Origin: Sphingomonas yunnanensis
GTDB lineage: Bacteria; Pseudomonadota; Alphaproteobacteria; Sphingomonadales; Sphingomonadaceae
Assembly: GCF_019898765.1 (NCBI RefSeq)
Contig: NZ_JAIOKB010000001.1
Coordinates: 124,001 to 188,000, forward strand
Direction: 5' to 3'
DNA: 64,000 nt
The translations under genes were made by a program, and so were the position numbers. Positions 1 through 8,259 of the stretch are shown here, one piece after another. Each line of letters starts with the position of its first letter. The stretch's first letter is position 1. Below the pieces are notes generated by a model. That model saw only the letters and a list, made by a program, of their open reading frames with translations, made no database searches and was not told where the DNA came from.

Positions 1-508
1 TCGCCTTCACCTTGTCCGCCTTGGTCAACACCAGGCGATAGCTCACCGCGGCCTTGTCGAGCATCGCGAGTACCTCGCGGTCGACCTCCTTGATGCCGTG
101 GCGGCTGTCGATCAGCACCAGCGTGCGCTTGAGCGCCTGCCGCCCGCGCAGATAATCGTTGACGAGGAAGCGCCACTTCTTGACGATATCCTTGGGCGCC
201 TTGGCGAAGCCGTAGCCCGGCATGTCGACCAGCCGGAACACCGCCGGCGCGCCGACGTCGAAGAAGTTGAGCTCCTGCGTCCGCCCCGGCGTCACCGAGG
301 TGCGTGCCAGCGCCTTGCGGCCGACCAACGCGTTGAGCAGCGACGATTTGCCGACGTTCGAGCGCCCCGCGAACGCGACCTCGGGCATCTCCGCCGGCGG
401 CAAATATTCGAGCGCGGGCGCGGACTTCAGGAACTCCACCGGGCCGGCGAAGCGCTTGCGCGCCGCCTCGATCAGCTCGTCGTCGAAGCCGGCGCCGTCC
501 TCGCTCAC
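1..508 (-). CDS. engB: Ribosome biogenesis GTP-binding protein EngB/YsxC (3' end outside window)
   Basis: TRAFAC-class GTPase of the EngB/YihA family, which assists assembly of the large ribosomal subunit. Reading the minus strand from a GTG at 508 gives 169 codons before the window edge. The G1 loop GRSNVGKSS lies at about residues 48-56, G2 TPGRTQ at about 73-78, G3 DMPGYG at about 95-100 and G4 TKAD at about 163-166. The GTG start overlaps the TGA of yidC as GTGA (508..505), so translation is probably coupled to yidC. The C-terminal end is cut off by the window. Identity is certain from the motifs and from the neighbouring rpmH-rnpA-yidD-yidC run. Confidence 0.96.
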   Translation of the reverse strand, partial: MSEDGAGFDDELIEAARKRFAGPVEFLKSAPALEYLPPAEMPEVAFAGRSNVGKSSLLNALVGRKALARTSVTPGRTQELNFFDVGAPAVFRLVDMPGYGFAKAPKDIVKKWRFLVNDYLRGRQALKRTLVLIDSRHGIKEVDREVLAMLDKAAVSYRLVLTKADKVKA

Positions 509-2208
509 TTGGCCGGCGCCTGCTTGAGCTGCGGGTGGCGGCTGTAGAGCCACTTCTGCTGCGCGATCGAGATGCAGTTGGTGGTGATCCAGTAGATCTG
601 CAGCCCGACCGCGAACGGTGCCATCACGAACATCAGCACCCAGGGCAGGATCGCGAAGACCTGCTTCTGCGCGTCGTCCATCGGCGCCGGGTTGAGCCGG
701 AACTGGAAGAACATCGAGATGCCCAGCAGCACCGGCACCACGCCGATCGCGAGGAAGTGCGGAAGGGTGATCGGGATATAGCCGAACAGGTTGAGGATCG
801 TCGCCGGGTCGGGCGCGGAGAGGTCCTTGATCCACAGCGCGAACGGCTGGTGGCGCATCTCGATCGTCAGCAGCAGCGCCTTGTACAGCGCGTAGAAGAT
901 CGGGATCTGGATGAAGGTCGGCAGGCAGCCCGCCAGCGGGTTGACCTTCTCCGCCTTGTACAGCGCCATGATCTCCTGCTGCTGGCGCGGCTTATCGTCC
1001 TTGTAGCGCTCCTGGATCGCCTTCATCTTGGGCTGGAGCGCGCGCATCGCCGCCATGCTGGCGAACTGGCGCTGCGCGATCGGGAAGACGAGCAGCCGGA
1101 TCGTCAGCGTGAGGATGATTATCGCGACGCCGAAATTGCCGATCAGCCGGAACAGCAGGTCGAGGTAGTAGAAGATCGGCTTCTCGACGAGGCGGAACCA
1201 GCCCCAGTCGATCGCATAGTCGAGCTTCGTCACCGCACCCGTGTCGGTGTAGCGGTCGAGCAGCTTCACTTCCTTGGCGCCGGCGAACAGCTTGGCGGTC
1301 TGACTCAGCTGGCGGCCGGGCGGCAGCAGCTGCGGCGCGGTGGTGAAATCGGCCTGGTAGCTCTGGTTCGGCCCGGCACGGAACTGGCCGTCGAACGCGC
1401 GGCCCTGGTCGGGTACCATCGCGGCGAGCCAATATTTGTCGGTGAAGCCGAGCCAGCCGCCGTTGCTGGTGAAGCGCGCCGGCCCAGAGGCGAGGTCCTT
1501 GAAATTGGGGTTGTAGTGCGCCGCGCCGTTGTTGACCGACATCGGTCCGGTGTGGATCGTCCAGCTGTCCGGGTCCTTCGACACGCCGATACGGTTGACG
1601 AGGCCGTAGGCCGCGACCGGCACCGCGCCGCCGCCGGCGTTGGCCACGGTCTGCTTGACCGTGAAGAGATAATCGTTGTCGACCGCCAGCTCGATCGCGA
1701 AGCGCTGCCCCTGCGCGTTGCTCGCGGTGAGCGTCACCGGCTTGCCCGGGGTGAGCGTCGGCGCGGAGGTGGTCCATACCGCGTCGGCGGCGGGCGGCCG
1801 CAGCCCCTCGTCGCGCCAGCCGAACGCGGCGAAATAGGCGTCCTGCGTGCCCGCCGGGGAGAACAGGCGGATCGGCGGTGAATCCTTGGCGACCGTCTCG
1901 CTGTAGCGGGTCAGCACCAGATCATCGATCCGTGCGCCCTTGAGGTTGATCGAGCCCTTGAGCGCAGGCGTCTCGATGCGGACGCGCGGGCTCTCCGCCA
2001 GCACCTTCGCGCGGTCGCGCAGCGCGGCGGGCGAGTCGGCGGTGGGATCGGCGCCCGGCTGCGGCAGCGCGCGCGACTTGCCCTGCTCGACCTTGGTCGC
2101 GGGCGGGTTCGCCGACGGGAAGAAGCGGCTCTGCACCAGCGGCCATCCGAACAGGATGAGCGCGGCGATCACCGCGAACAGCACGAAGTTCTTGCTCTCG
2201 TCCTTCAC
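505..2208 (-). CDS. yidC: Membrane protein insertase YidC
   Basis: YidC/Oxa1 insertase of the inner membrane, which inserts and folds membrane proteins alone or with SecYEG. The 567 residues fit the Gram-negative form: an N-terminal signal-anchor helix at about residues 7-28, a large periplasmic beta-sandwich domain (about 60-340), then the conserved five-helix 60KD_IMP core, including the cytoplasmic loop with [19 protein letters not shown] and the segment [20 protein letters not shown]. The start is a GTG with only a weak Shine-Dalgarno sequence. It lies 18 bases after yidD and its stop overlaps the engB start. Confidence 0.98.
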   Translation of the reverse strand: MKDESKNFVLFAVIAALILFGWPLVQSRFFPSANPPATKVEQGKSRALPQPGADPTADSPAALRDRAKVLAESPRVRIETPALKGSINLKGARIDDLVLTRYSETVAKDSPPIRLFSPAGTQDAYFAAFGWRDEGLRPPAADAVWTTSAPTLTPGKPVTLTASNAQGQRFAIELAVDNDYLFTVKQTVANAGGGAVPVAAYGLVNRIGVSKDPDSWTIHTGPMSVNNGAAHYNPNFKDLASGPARFTSNGGWLGFTDKYWLAAMVPDQGRAFDGQFRAGPNQSYQADFTTAPQLLPPGRQLSQTAKLFAGAKEVKLLDRYTDTGAVTKLDYAIDWGWFRLVEKPIFYYLDLLFRLIGNFGVAIIILTLTIRLLVFPIAQRQFASMAAMRALQPKMKAIQERYKDDKPRQQQEIMALYKAEKVNPLAGCLPTFIQIPIFYALYKALLLTIEMRHQPFALWIKDLSAPDPATILNLFGYIPITLPHFLAIGVVPVLLGISMFFQFRLNPAPMDDAQKQVFAILPWVLMFVMAPFAVGLQIYWITTNCISIAQQKWLYSRHPQLKQAPAK

Positions 2209-2226
2209 AGGCGTCCCAAGCTTTCC

Positions 2227-2439
2227 TTATGGCACCGGATCATGGCCGTGCCCGCCCCAGGGGTGACAGCGCGCGATCCGCCGCACCGCCAGCCACCCGC
2301 CCTTGACCGCGCCATAGCGGCCAAGCGCCTCAATTGCATAGGCGGAACATGACGGTTGGAAGCGACATGAGGGCGGCAGCACCAGCGACGGCCCCAGCTG
2401 CCAGCCGCGCGCCACCCAGATCAGCGCGCGCGCGATCAC
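2227..2439 (-). CDS. yidD: Membrane protein insertion efficiency factor YidD
   Basis: Small (70 aa) membrane-associated YidD/haemolytic-factor family protein that helps YidC-dependent insertion. The family signature is present: [19 protein letters not shown] and, near the C-terminus, [17 protein letters not shown]. The start is a GTG at 2439 that overlaps the rnpA TGA as GTGA, so expression is probably coupled to rnpA. It sits in the conserved position between rnpA and yidC. Confidence 0.96.
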   Translation of the reverse strand: MIARALIWVARGWQLGPSLVLPPSCRFQPSCSAYAIEALGRYGAVKGGWLAVRRIARCHPWGGHGHDPVP

Positions 2440-2768
2440 TTGCGTGTCTTCGCCAGCGCGCGGGCGAGATCGGCGCCGAGCTGCGCCCAGTCGCGATCGG
2501 TCGCGGCGAGTCGGCCGATCAGCACGTGGTCGGCGCCCGCCGTCCCGTGGCTGGGCAGGACCTCGCGCGCCAGCGCGCGGAAGCGCCGCTTGATGCGGTT
2601 GCGCACCACCGCGTTGCCCACCTTCTTGGTGACGGTGATGCCGAGCCGCATGGTCGCGTCGCCGTCGTCGCGCCCCTTTACCAGAAGCACGAAGCCGGGC
2701 ATCGGCGCGCGACGCCCGGTATTGGCGGCCAGATAGTCCGACCGCTTCGTCATCCGGCCCACAGCCAT
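2436..2768 (-). CDS. rnpA: Ribonuclease P protein component
   Basis: Protein subunit of RNase P, needed for 5' maturation of tRNAs. The signature [16 protein letters not shown] (the RNR motif and basic helix) and the segment [14 protein letters not shown] are present. The open frame extends upstream to 2939, but that part overlaps rpmH in another frame. I place the start at ATG 2768, which has GGAG seven bases upstream and lies 29 bases after the rpmH stop; ATG 2753 is an alternative. The resulting 110 residues match the usual size. The stop overlaps the yidD start. Confidence 0.94.
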   Translation of the reverse strand: MAVGRMTKRSDYLAANTGRRAPMPGFVLLVKGRDDGDATMRLGITVTKKVGNAVVRNRIKRRFRALAREVLPSHGTAGADHVLIGRLAATDRDWAQLGADLARALAKTRK

Positions 2769-2797
2769 TCGTGGCTCCGGACCGGCGGAGCGCTCGA

Positions 2798-2932
2798 TTA
2801 CGCCGACAGCTTCTTGCGGCCGCGCGCGCGACGCGCCCGGATCACCGACCGGCCGCCGACCGTGGCCATCCGCGCGCGGAAGCCGTGACGGCGGGCGCGC
2901 ACCAGATTGCTCGGCTGAAAGGTCCGCTTCAT
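2798..2932 (-). CDS. rpmH: 50S ribosomal protein L34
   Basis: Forty-four residues on the minus strand, starting [19 protein letters not shown] and ending RGRKKLSA. This is the whole bL34 family signature: very basic, with the TFQPSN start and the RKKLSA end. It is the first gene of the rpmH-rnpA-yidD-yidC-engB run. Confidence 0.98.
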   Translation of the reverse strand: MKRTFQPSNLVRARRHGFRARMATVGGRSVIRARRARGRKKLSA

Positions 2933-2960
2933 GAGTCATTTCCCGAATTCGAATGGCAAA

Positions 2961-2981
2961 GGGCCGCCACGCGGACGGCCC
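2961..2981 (-). promoter_or_regulatory. Hairpin in the rpmH leader
   Basis: On the minus strand, six-base arms GGGCCG and CGGCCC flank a short loop, and the hairpin is followed by TTT. It lies 29 bases upstream of the rpmH ATG. It could be a weak attenuator or simply leader structure; the T-run is too short to call a terminator. Confidence 0.35.
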
Positions 2982-3061
2982 GAATGATCGGGGCCGCTAA
3001 GCGAACGGCGCGTGAAAGTCAACGCGCGCGGGGCGCGGAGGCTTGATCGGCCACGCTGGGT

Positions 3062-3090
3062 CAGCATGGACGGCGCCGTGACGTTGACAA
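3062..3090 (-). promoter_or_regulatory. Possible rpmH operon promoter
   Basis: On the minus strand TTGTCA (3090..3085) is followed after 17 bases by ATGCTG (3067..3062), about 130 bases upstream of rpmH. The -35 match is good and the -10 match poor, so this is a tentative call. Confidence 0.3.
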
Positions 3091-3121
3091 GCCGGAGCTC
3101 GGCACGGTCTGCGTCAGCTTC

Positions 3122-4645
3122 ATGGTCGCGATCGTCTCCACACTCGCGTATCTGGGGCTCGAGGCGCGCGCCGTCGAGGTGCAGGTGCAGCTCATCCCCG
3201 GCCTGCCCGCCTTCAACCTCGTCGGCCTCGCCGACAAGGCGGTGGGGGAGAGCCGCGAGCGCGTGCGCGGCGCGATCGCCGCGATGGGCCTGTCGCTCCC
3301 GCCCAAGCGGATCGCGGTCAATCTCTCGCCCGCCGACCTGCCCAAGGAAGGGTCGCACTTCGATTTGCCGATCGCGCTGGCGCTGCTCGCCGCGATGGGG
3401 TTGATCGACGGCGGAGCGCTGGAACGCTACGTCGTCGTCGGCGAGCTCGGGCTCGACGGGCGCTTGGCGCCCTCGCCGGGCGTCCTGCTCGCCGCGCTCC
3501 ACGCGGGCGCCGCGGGCAGGGGGCTGATCTGCCCCGCGGCGCAGGGCAGCGAGGCGGCCTGGGCGGGCCAGCTCGAGGTGATCGCCGCGCCCGATCTCAT
3601 CGCTTTGCTCAACCATCTGAAAGGGCGCCAGCTGCTCGCGGCGCCGCGCCCGGGCGAGGTGATCGAGCGGCGCGACGGCCCCGACCTGCGCCAGGTGCGC
3701 GGGCAGGAGACCGCCAAGCGCGCGCTCGAGGTCGCCGCCGCGGGCGCGCACAACCTTCTGTTCGTCGGCCCGCCCGGCGCGGGCAAGTCGCTGATGGCGG
3801 CGTGCCTGCCCGGCATCCTGCCGCCGCTCGACTCGGCCGAGGCGCTGGAGGTGTCGATGGTCCAGTCGGTCGCGGGGACGCTCGCGGGCGGCGCGCTGAC
3901 GCGCGTGCGCCCGTTCCGCGCCCCGCACCATTCGGCGAGCATCGCGGCGCTGACCGGCGGCGGGCTGCGCGTGCGGCCGGGCGAGGTGAGCCTCGCGCAC
4001 GACGGCGTGCTATTCCTCGACGAACTGCCCGAGTTCCAGCGCGCGGTGCTCGACTCGCTGCGCCAGCCGCTCGAGAGCGGTACCGTCAGCATCGCCCGCG
4101 CCAACGCGCACGTGACCTATCCCGCCCGGGTGCAGCTGGTAGCGGCGATGAACCCCTGCCGCTGCGGCCATCTCGGCGATCCCACGCTGTCGTGCGGGCG
4201 CGCGCCGCGCTGCGCCGTCGACTATCAGGCGCGGGTCTCCGGCCCGCTGCTCGACCGTATCGACCTGCACGTCGAGGTCGCCGCATTGACCGCGCTCGAG
4301 CTGGCGCTGCCGCCCGCCGCGGAAGGCTCGGCCGAGGTCGGCGCGCGGGTGGCCACCGCGCGCCAGGTGCAGCGCGAGCGGCTCGCGGGCACTGCGCTGC
4401 GCACCAACGCGGAGCTGGACGGCGACCTGCTCGACCGTTTCGCCACACCCGACGACCCCGGCCGCGCGCTGCTGGTCGAGGCGGCCACGACGCTGCGGCT
4501 ATCCGCGCGCGGCTATACCCGTGTGCTGCGGACGAGCCGCACGATCGCCGACCTGGCTGGGTCCGATCCGGTTCGCCGCGCGCATGTCGCCGAGGCGCTG
4601 AGCTATCGTCGGCGCCCGGCGGTGGGACAAGCGATCGCGTCCTAG
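3122..4645 (+). CDS. YifB/ComM family Mg-chelatase-like AAA+ ATPase
   Basis: A 507-residue member of the YifB/ComM family. ComM is a hexameric helicase that promotes branch migration during integration of transformed DNA. An N-terminal Lon-protease-like fold (about 1-170) is followed by the Mg-chelatase AAA+ domain, with Walker A GPPGAGKS at about 218-225 and Walker B VLFLDELPEF at about 296-305. The Cys cluster NPCRCGHLGDP...CGRAPRC that is typical of the family follows. The C-terminal Mg_chelatase_C part ends at about residue 500. Length and start (MVAIVSTLAYLGLEA) match the family. Whether this organism is competent cannot be told from here. Confidence 0.93.
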   Translation: MVAIVSTLAYLGLEARAVEVQVQLIPGLPAFNLVGLADKAVGESRERVRGAIAAMGLSLPPKRIAVNLSPADLPKEGSHFDLPIALALLAAMGLIDGGALERYVVVGELGLDGRLAPSPGVLLAALHAGAAGRGLICPAAQGSEAAWAGQLEVIAAPDLIALLNHLKGRQLLAAPRPGEVIERRDGPDLRQVRGQETAKRALEVAAAGAHNLLFVGPPGAGKSLMAACLPGILPPLDSAEALEVSMVQSVAGTLAGGALTRVRPFRAPHHSASIAALTGGGLRVRPGEVSLAHDGVLFLDELPEFQRAVLDSLRQPLESGTVSIARANAHVTYPARVQLVAAMNPCRCGHLGDPTLSCGRAPRCAVDYQARVSGPLLDRIDLHVEVAALTALELALPPAAEGSAEVGARVATARQVQRERLAGTALRTNAELDGDLLDRFATPDDPGRALLVEAATTLRLSARGYTRVLRTSRTIADLAGSDPVRRAHVAEALSYRRRPAVGQAIAS

Positions 4646-4670
4646 TACGTAAGGTAACCGGCGAAGCGAC

Positions 4671-5993
4671 TCACACGTCGTCGAAGCGCTCGACCTTCCG
4701 CGCCGGACCGTCGCCCGCGGGCGCGCGCGCCGGCTCGACCGCGACCGGCTCGAGCGGGTCCAAACCGCCCTCCCACTTCGCGATCACCGCGCTCGCCACC
4801 GCGTTGCCGATCACGTTGGTGGCGGTGCGCCCCATGTCGAGGAAATGGTCGATCGCGAGGATCAGCAGCAGCCCCGCCTCGGGCAGCTTGAACATCGGCA
4901 GCGTCGCCGCGATCACCACCAGGCTGGCGCGCGGCACCCCCGCGATGCCCTTGCTGGTGACCATCAGCACCAACAGCATCGTCACCATCTGCCCCAGCGA
5001 CATGTCGATGCCGTACGCCTGGGCGATGAACAGCGACGCGAAGGTCATGTAGATCATCGAGCCGTCGAGGTTGAACGAATAGCCGAGCGGCAGCACGAAG
5101 CTGGCGATCCGCGGCGGCACGCCGAAGCGATCGAGCGCCTCGAGCATGCGCGGATAGGCCGCCTCCGACGAGGCGGTGGAGAAGGCCACCAGCAGCGGCT
5201 CGCGCACGTGGCGGATCAGCGCGCCGATGCGCGGGCCCAGAAACAGGAAGCCGATCCCCAGCAGCGCCGCCCACAGCACCAGGAGGGTGAGATAGAAACT
5301 GCCCATGAAATAGGCGAGCTGGCCGATCACGTCGGGGCCGCGCTCCGTCAGCGTGCCCGCGACGGCGGCGAACACCGCGACCGGTGCGACGCGCATGACA
5401 TAGTCGGTCACCTGCAGCATGACGTGCACCAGCGCGTCGATCGCGCGCACCAGCGGCGCGGCCTTGTCGCCCACCGCGGTGATCGCGACGCCGACGAAGA
5501 CCGACATGACGACGATCTGGAGGATCTCGTTCTTGGCCATCGCGTCGACCATCGAGGACGGCACGATGTGGGTGAAGAAGTCCTTGAGGTTGAACGCCGC
5601 GGTCTCCAGCCCGCTGGTCCCGCTCGCCGCCGGCAGCGCCAGCCCGACCCCGACGCCGGGCTGGAGCAGGTTGACCATGATCAGCCCGAGCGTGAGCGAC
5701 AGCAGGCTGGCCGAGAGGAACCAGGCGAGGCTGCGCGCGCCGATCCGGCCGAGCGCGCGCGTGTCGCCCATCTGCGCGATGCCCGAGACCAGCGTCGCGA
5801 ACACCAGCGGCGCGATGATCATCTTGATCAGTCGCAGGAACAAGGTGGTGATGATCGAGAAATAGCCGGCGACCTCGGTGGCGCGCCCCGCGCCCGCCGG
5901 CGTGCCGTCGTCGAGCCACACGTTGAGCACGAGGCCCAGCACGAGGCCGAGCGCGAGCCCGACGAGGATGTAGAGGGTCAGCCTTTTGGCCAT
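4671..5993 (-). CDS. Dicarboxylate/amino acid:cation symporter (DAACS family)
   Basis: Sodium- or proton-coupled symporter of the GltP/DctA family for C4-dicarboxylates or acidic amino acids. The 440 residues begin MAKRLTLYILVGLALGLVLG. The first helix is preceded by CCGGAGCGACGA, a good Shine-Dalgarno sequence, so I use ATG 5993 rather than the upstream start at 6041. Several transmembrane helices, the serine-rich hairpin region (AFSTASSEAAYPRML) and the family segment NLDGSMIYMTFASLFIAQA are visible, as is the late motif DMGRTATNVIGNAV. The substrate cannot be fixed from sequence. The gene is convergent with the YifB gene, with 25 bases between their stop codons. Confidence 0.9.
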   Translation of the reverse strand: MAKRLTLYILVGLALGLVLGLVLNVWLDDGTPAGAGRATEVAGYFSIITTLFLRLIKMIIAPLVFATLVSGIAQMGDTRALGRIGARSLAWFLSASLLSLTLGLIMVNLLQPGVGVGLALPAASGTSGLETAAFNLKDFFTHIVPSSMVDAMAKNEILQIVVMSVFVGVAITAVGDKAAPLVRAIDALVHVMLQVTDYVMRVAPVAVFAAVAGTLTERGPDVIGQLAYFMGSFYLTLLVLWAALLGIGFLFLGPRIGALIRHVREPLLVAFSTASSEAAYPRMLEALDRFGVPPRIASFVLPLGYSFNLDGSMIYMTFASLFIAQAYGIDMSLGQMVTMLLVLMVTSKGIAGVPRASLVVIAATLPMFKLPEAGLLLILAIDHFLDMGRTATNVIGNAVASAVIAKWEGGLDPLEPVAVEPARAPAGDGPARKVERFDDV

Positions 5994-6067
5994 TCGTCGC
6001 TCCGGTTGACTGCGCGCGCGAGGGAAGGAGATTGCGGGCACTCGGTCAAGCGCCCTAGTGCCGGTGC

Positions 6068-7357
6068 ATGACGACGCGAAGCCCCTATCGCCCCGCCCGC
6101 CGTGACGTGTTGGCGGGCGGCGCCGCGCTGCTCGCCGCAGCGGGCGCCGTCCCGTCCGACGCGGCCGCCGCGGCGGTGCGCGCCGCCGCGCCTGATCTCG
6201 CTGCGCTGCGCGACCTCACCGCCGGCACGCGCCCGATCGACGCCGCCGAGCGCGCCGCTCGGCTGGCGCGGGCGCAGGCGTTGATGCGCGCGCACGGGAT
6301 CGGCGCGGTGCTGGTCGAGCCGGGATCGAGCCTGATCTATTTCACCGGCGTGCGCTGGGGACGCAGCGAGCGGCTCACCGCGGCGATCCTGCCGGTCGAG
6401 GGCGAGCCGTGTATCGTCACGCCTTTCTTCGAGGAACCGTCGGTGCGGCAGACGCTGGCGGTGCCCGCCGAGGTGCGCGTGTGGCAGGAAGACCAAGACC
6501 CGCTCGCGACCGTCGCCGGCTTCCTGCGCGATCGCGGGCTGGCGGGGCACCCGGTCGGCGTCGAGGAGAGCGTGCGCTACTTCGTCCACGCCGGGCTGAT
6601 GCGCGACCTGCCGGGGGCACGGTTGGTGAGCGCCGACCCGGTCGTGCGCGGTTGCCGCATGATCAAGACCGCGGCGGAGATCGCGCTGATGCAGCGCGCC
6701 ACCGACGTGACGCTCGCGGCCTATCGCTGGACCTACCCGCGGGTCGAGCAGGGCATGACCGGCCAACAGATCGGCGCGCTCATGAAGGCCGCGACCGAGA
6801 AGCTCGGCGGCGAGCCCGAGTTCGCGCTGGCGCTGATCGGCCCCGCCGCGGCGCTGCCGCACGGCAGCCGCGAGGTGATCCGGGTCACCGACGGGCAGGT
6901 GGTGCTGATGGACTGCGGCTGCACCGTCCAGGGCTATCAGTCCGACGTGTCGCGCACCTGGGTGCATGGCAGCGCCTCGGCCGAGCAGCGGCGCGTGTGG
7001 GACCAGGTGAGAGCGGCGCAGGCGCTCGCGTTCCGCACCGCGCGCGTCGGCGTCGCGGCGGGCGCGGTCGACGACGCCGTGCGCGGCTATTACGAGCCGC
7101 TCGGCTACGGCCCGGGCTACCGCCTGCCCGGCCTGTCCCATCGCACCGGGCATGGCATCGGCATGGACGGGCACGAGCCAGTCAACCTCGTCCGCGGCGA
7201 GACCACCCGGCTCGCGCCCGGCATGTGCTTCTCGGACGAGCCCGGCCTGTACCTGCCCGGGAAGTTCGGCGTGCGGCTGGAGGACTGCTTCCACGTCACC
7301 GCCGACGGCCCGCGCTGGTTCAGCGAGCCGCCCGAAACGATCGAGCGGCCCGTCTGA
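6068..7357 (+). CDS. M24 family metallopeptidase, Tat-exported (Xaa-Pro peptidase-like)
   Basis: Probable periplasmic aminopeptidase of the creatinase/prolidase superfamily. Residues 1-33 form a twin-arginine signal: RRDVLAGGAALLAAAG followed by an Ala-rich cleavage region. A creatinase-type N-terminal domain (about 45-185) precedes the pita-bread catalytic domain. Visible metal-ligand motifs are LMDCGCTVQGYQSDVSRTW (two Asp), HRTGHGIGMDGHE (His), SDEPG (Glu) and GVRLED (Glu). All five expected ligands seem present. The 429-residue length fits. The gene is convergent with the next one, with four bases between stop codons. Confidence 0.88.
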   Translation: MTTRSPYRPARRDVLAGGAALLAAAGAVPSDAAAAAVRAAAPDLAALRDLTAGTRPIDAAERAARLARAQALMRAHGIGAVLVEPGSSLIYFTGVRWGRSERLTAAILPVEGEPCIVTPFFEEPSVRQTLAVPAEVRVWQEDQDPLATVAGFLRDRGLAGHPVGVEESVRYFVHAGLMRDLPGARLVSADPVVRGCRMIKTAAEIALMQRATDVTLAAYRWTYPRVEQGMTGQQIGALMKAATEKLGGEPEFALALIGPAAALPHGSREVIRVTDGQVVLMDCGCTVQGYQSDVSRTWVHGSASAEQRRVWDQVRAAQALAFRTARVGVAAGAVDDAVRGYYEPLGYGPGYRLPGLSHRTGHGIGMDGHEPVNLVRGETTRLAPGMCFSDEPGLYLPGKFGVRLEDCFHVTADGPRWFSEPPETIERPV

Positions 7358-7361
7358 GGCG

Positions 7362-8099
7362 TCAGGCGGCGGCGGGCGCGCCGGCGGCGCGGCGGCGCCG
7401 GATCGCGGCGCCCGCGAGACCGAAGCCGAGCACCATCATCGCCCAGGTCGAGGGCTCGGGCACGGCGGCACCGAAGGGCGTGTAATCGTAGGTGAGCGTA
7501 TAGCGCACGCTGCCGCAGAGATCGTCGTCCGCGGGCACGGGCGTGCCGCCGAAGCCGAGCTGGCAGGAGCGCGACAGATGGGTCAGCGCGCCGCCGGCCG
7601 GCACGCCGGTGACCGTCGTGTCGCCCGGCGGGGGCGTCGTGAAGCCCAGGTCGAAGCCGTTGAAATAGACGCGCTGCGAGCCGATGAAGTAGCTCGTGTC
7701 GAGCGTCGCCGACCCGGTGCCGCTGCCGGAGACCTCGAAAAAGCCGACGTCGACGCCCTGGGCCGGCGAGAGCGCGACGGCGCTGCTGCCGCTGCCGACG
7801 ATCGGGACCAGCAGCGGCGCCGCGAGACCGTTGCCGAGCAGCTGCCAATTGCCGTTCACCGACCAGTCGAGCGCGACCGGCGACGCCGTGCCGGAGGGAG
7901 CGCGCAGCAGCCACGAGCGGAACTTCGTCACGCTCACGTCGAGCGTCACCTTGTTCAAGGTACCCAATGTGGCATCGAAGCGGGGGATGCCCAGCAACAC
8001 CGCCTCGCTGTCGGTGGCAACGATCGTCGCCGCCGAGGCACCCAGCGGCGCGAGCGCAGCACCGGCCGCTGCGGCGAGAAGCCACTTCCGTACGTTCAT
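7362..8099 (-). CDS. PEP-CTERM (PEPxxWA type) exported protein
   Basis: A 245-residue exported protein of unknown role. The N-terminus MNVRKWLLAAAAGAALAPLG is a signal peptide. I choose ATG 8099 because the upstream in-frame ATG 8156 would place 19 extra residues before the signal. The C-terminus is a sorting signal: VPEPSTWAMMVLGFG, a hydrophobic helix, then IRRRR. In this family the signal is cut by an exosortase-type protease, and the proteins are surface- or biofilm-associated. No exosortase gene is in the window. The middle is Gly/Ser/Thr-rich, low in cysteine, with no domain I recognise. Confidence 0.86.
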   Translation of the reverse strand: MNVRKWLLAAAAGAALAPLGASAATIVATDSEAVLLGIPRFDATLGTLNKVTLDVSVTKFRSWLLRAPSGTASPVALDWSVNGNWQLLGNGLAAPLLVPIVGSGSSAVALSPAQGVDVGFFEVSGSGTGSATLDTSYFIGSQRVYFNGFDLGFTTPPPGDTTVTGVPAGGALTHLSRSCQLGFGGTPVPADDDLCGSVRYTLTYDYTPFGAAVPEPSTWAMMVLGFGLAGAAIRRRRAAGAPAAA

Positions 8100-8161
8100 G
8101 TCGTGAAAACCCCCTGCTCCTGTATACGGACCTTTAATCGTTAACCTTGAATTCACAAAGA

Positions 8162-8215
8162 GCCTCGCTTTGTCCCAAAGCGGGATGAGGCCGGAGCGTT
8201 GCCGCTTTGCAACGC
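8162..8215 (+). promoter_or_regulatory. Two-hairpin leader upstream of alaS
   Basis: Two perfect short stem-loops lie in the divergent gap between the PEP-CTERM gene and alaS. The first has arms CGCTTTG (8166-8172) and CAAAGCG (8176-8182) with a 3-base loop, plus an outer stem GCCTC/GAGGC (8162-8166 and 8187-8191). The second has arms GCGTTGC (8196-8202) and GCAACGC (8209-8215) with a 6-base loop. They end 45 bases before the alaS ATG. They could be RNA structure in the alaS leader or protein-binding palindromes; sequence alone does not decide. Confidence 0.5.
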
Positions 8216-8259
8216 CCGAGGCTAGGCAGCGCCGCCCGGGGCGATTAAGTCACCCCGCC

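Noticed and set aside
98-547. Long plus-strand ORFs over engB, yidC, the fused hydratase/dehydrogenase gene and others
   Set aside because: They are Arg/Ala-rich antisense frames of real genes, caused by high GC, and have no family features.
2769-2939. N-terminal extension of rnpA
   Set aside because: It overlaps rpmH in another frame and contains no RnpA sequence; the Shine-Dalgarno points to 2768.
8170-8259. 30-residue extension of AlaS
   Set aside because: It is translated hairpin leader and does not match AlaS starts.
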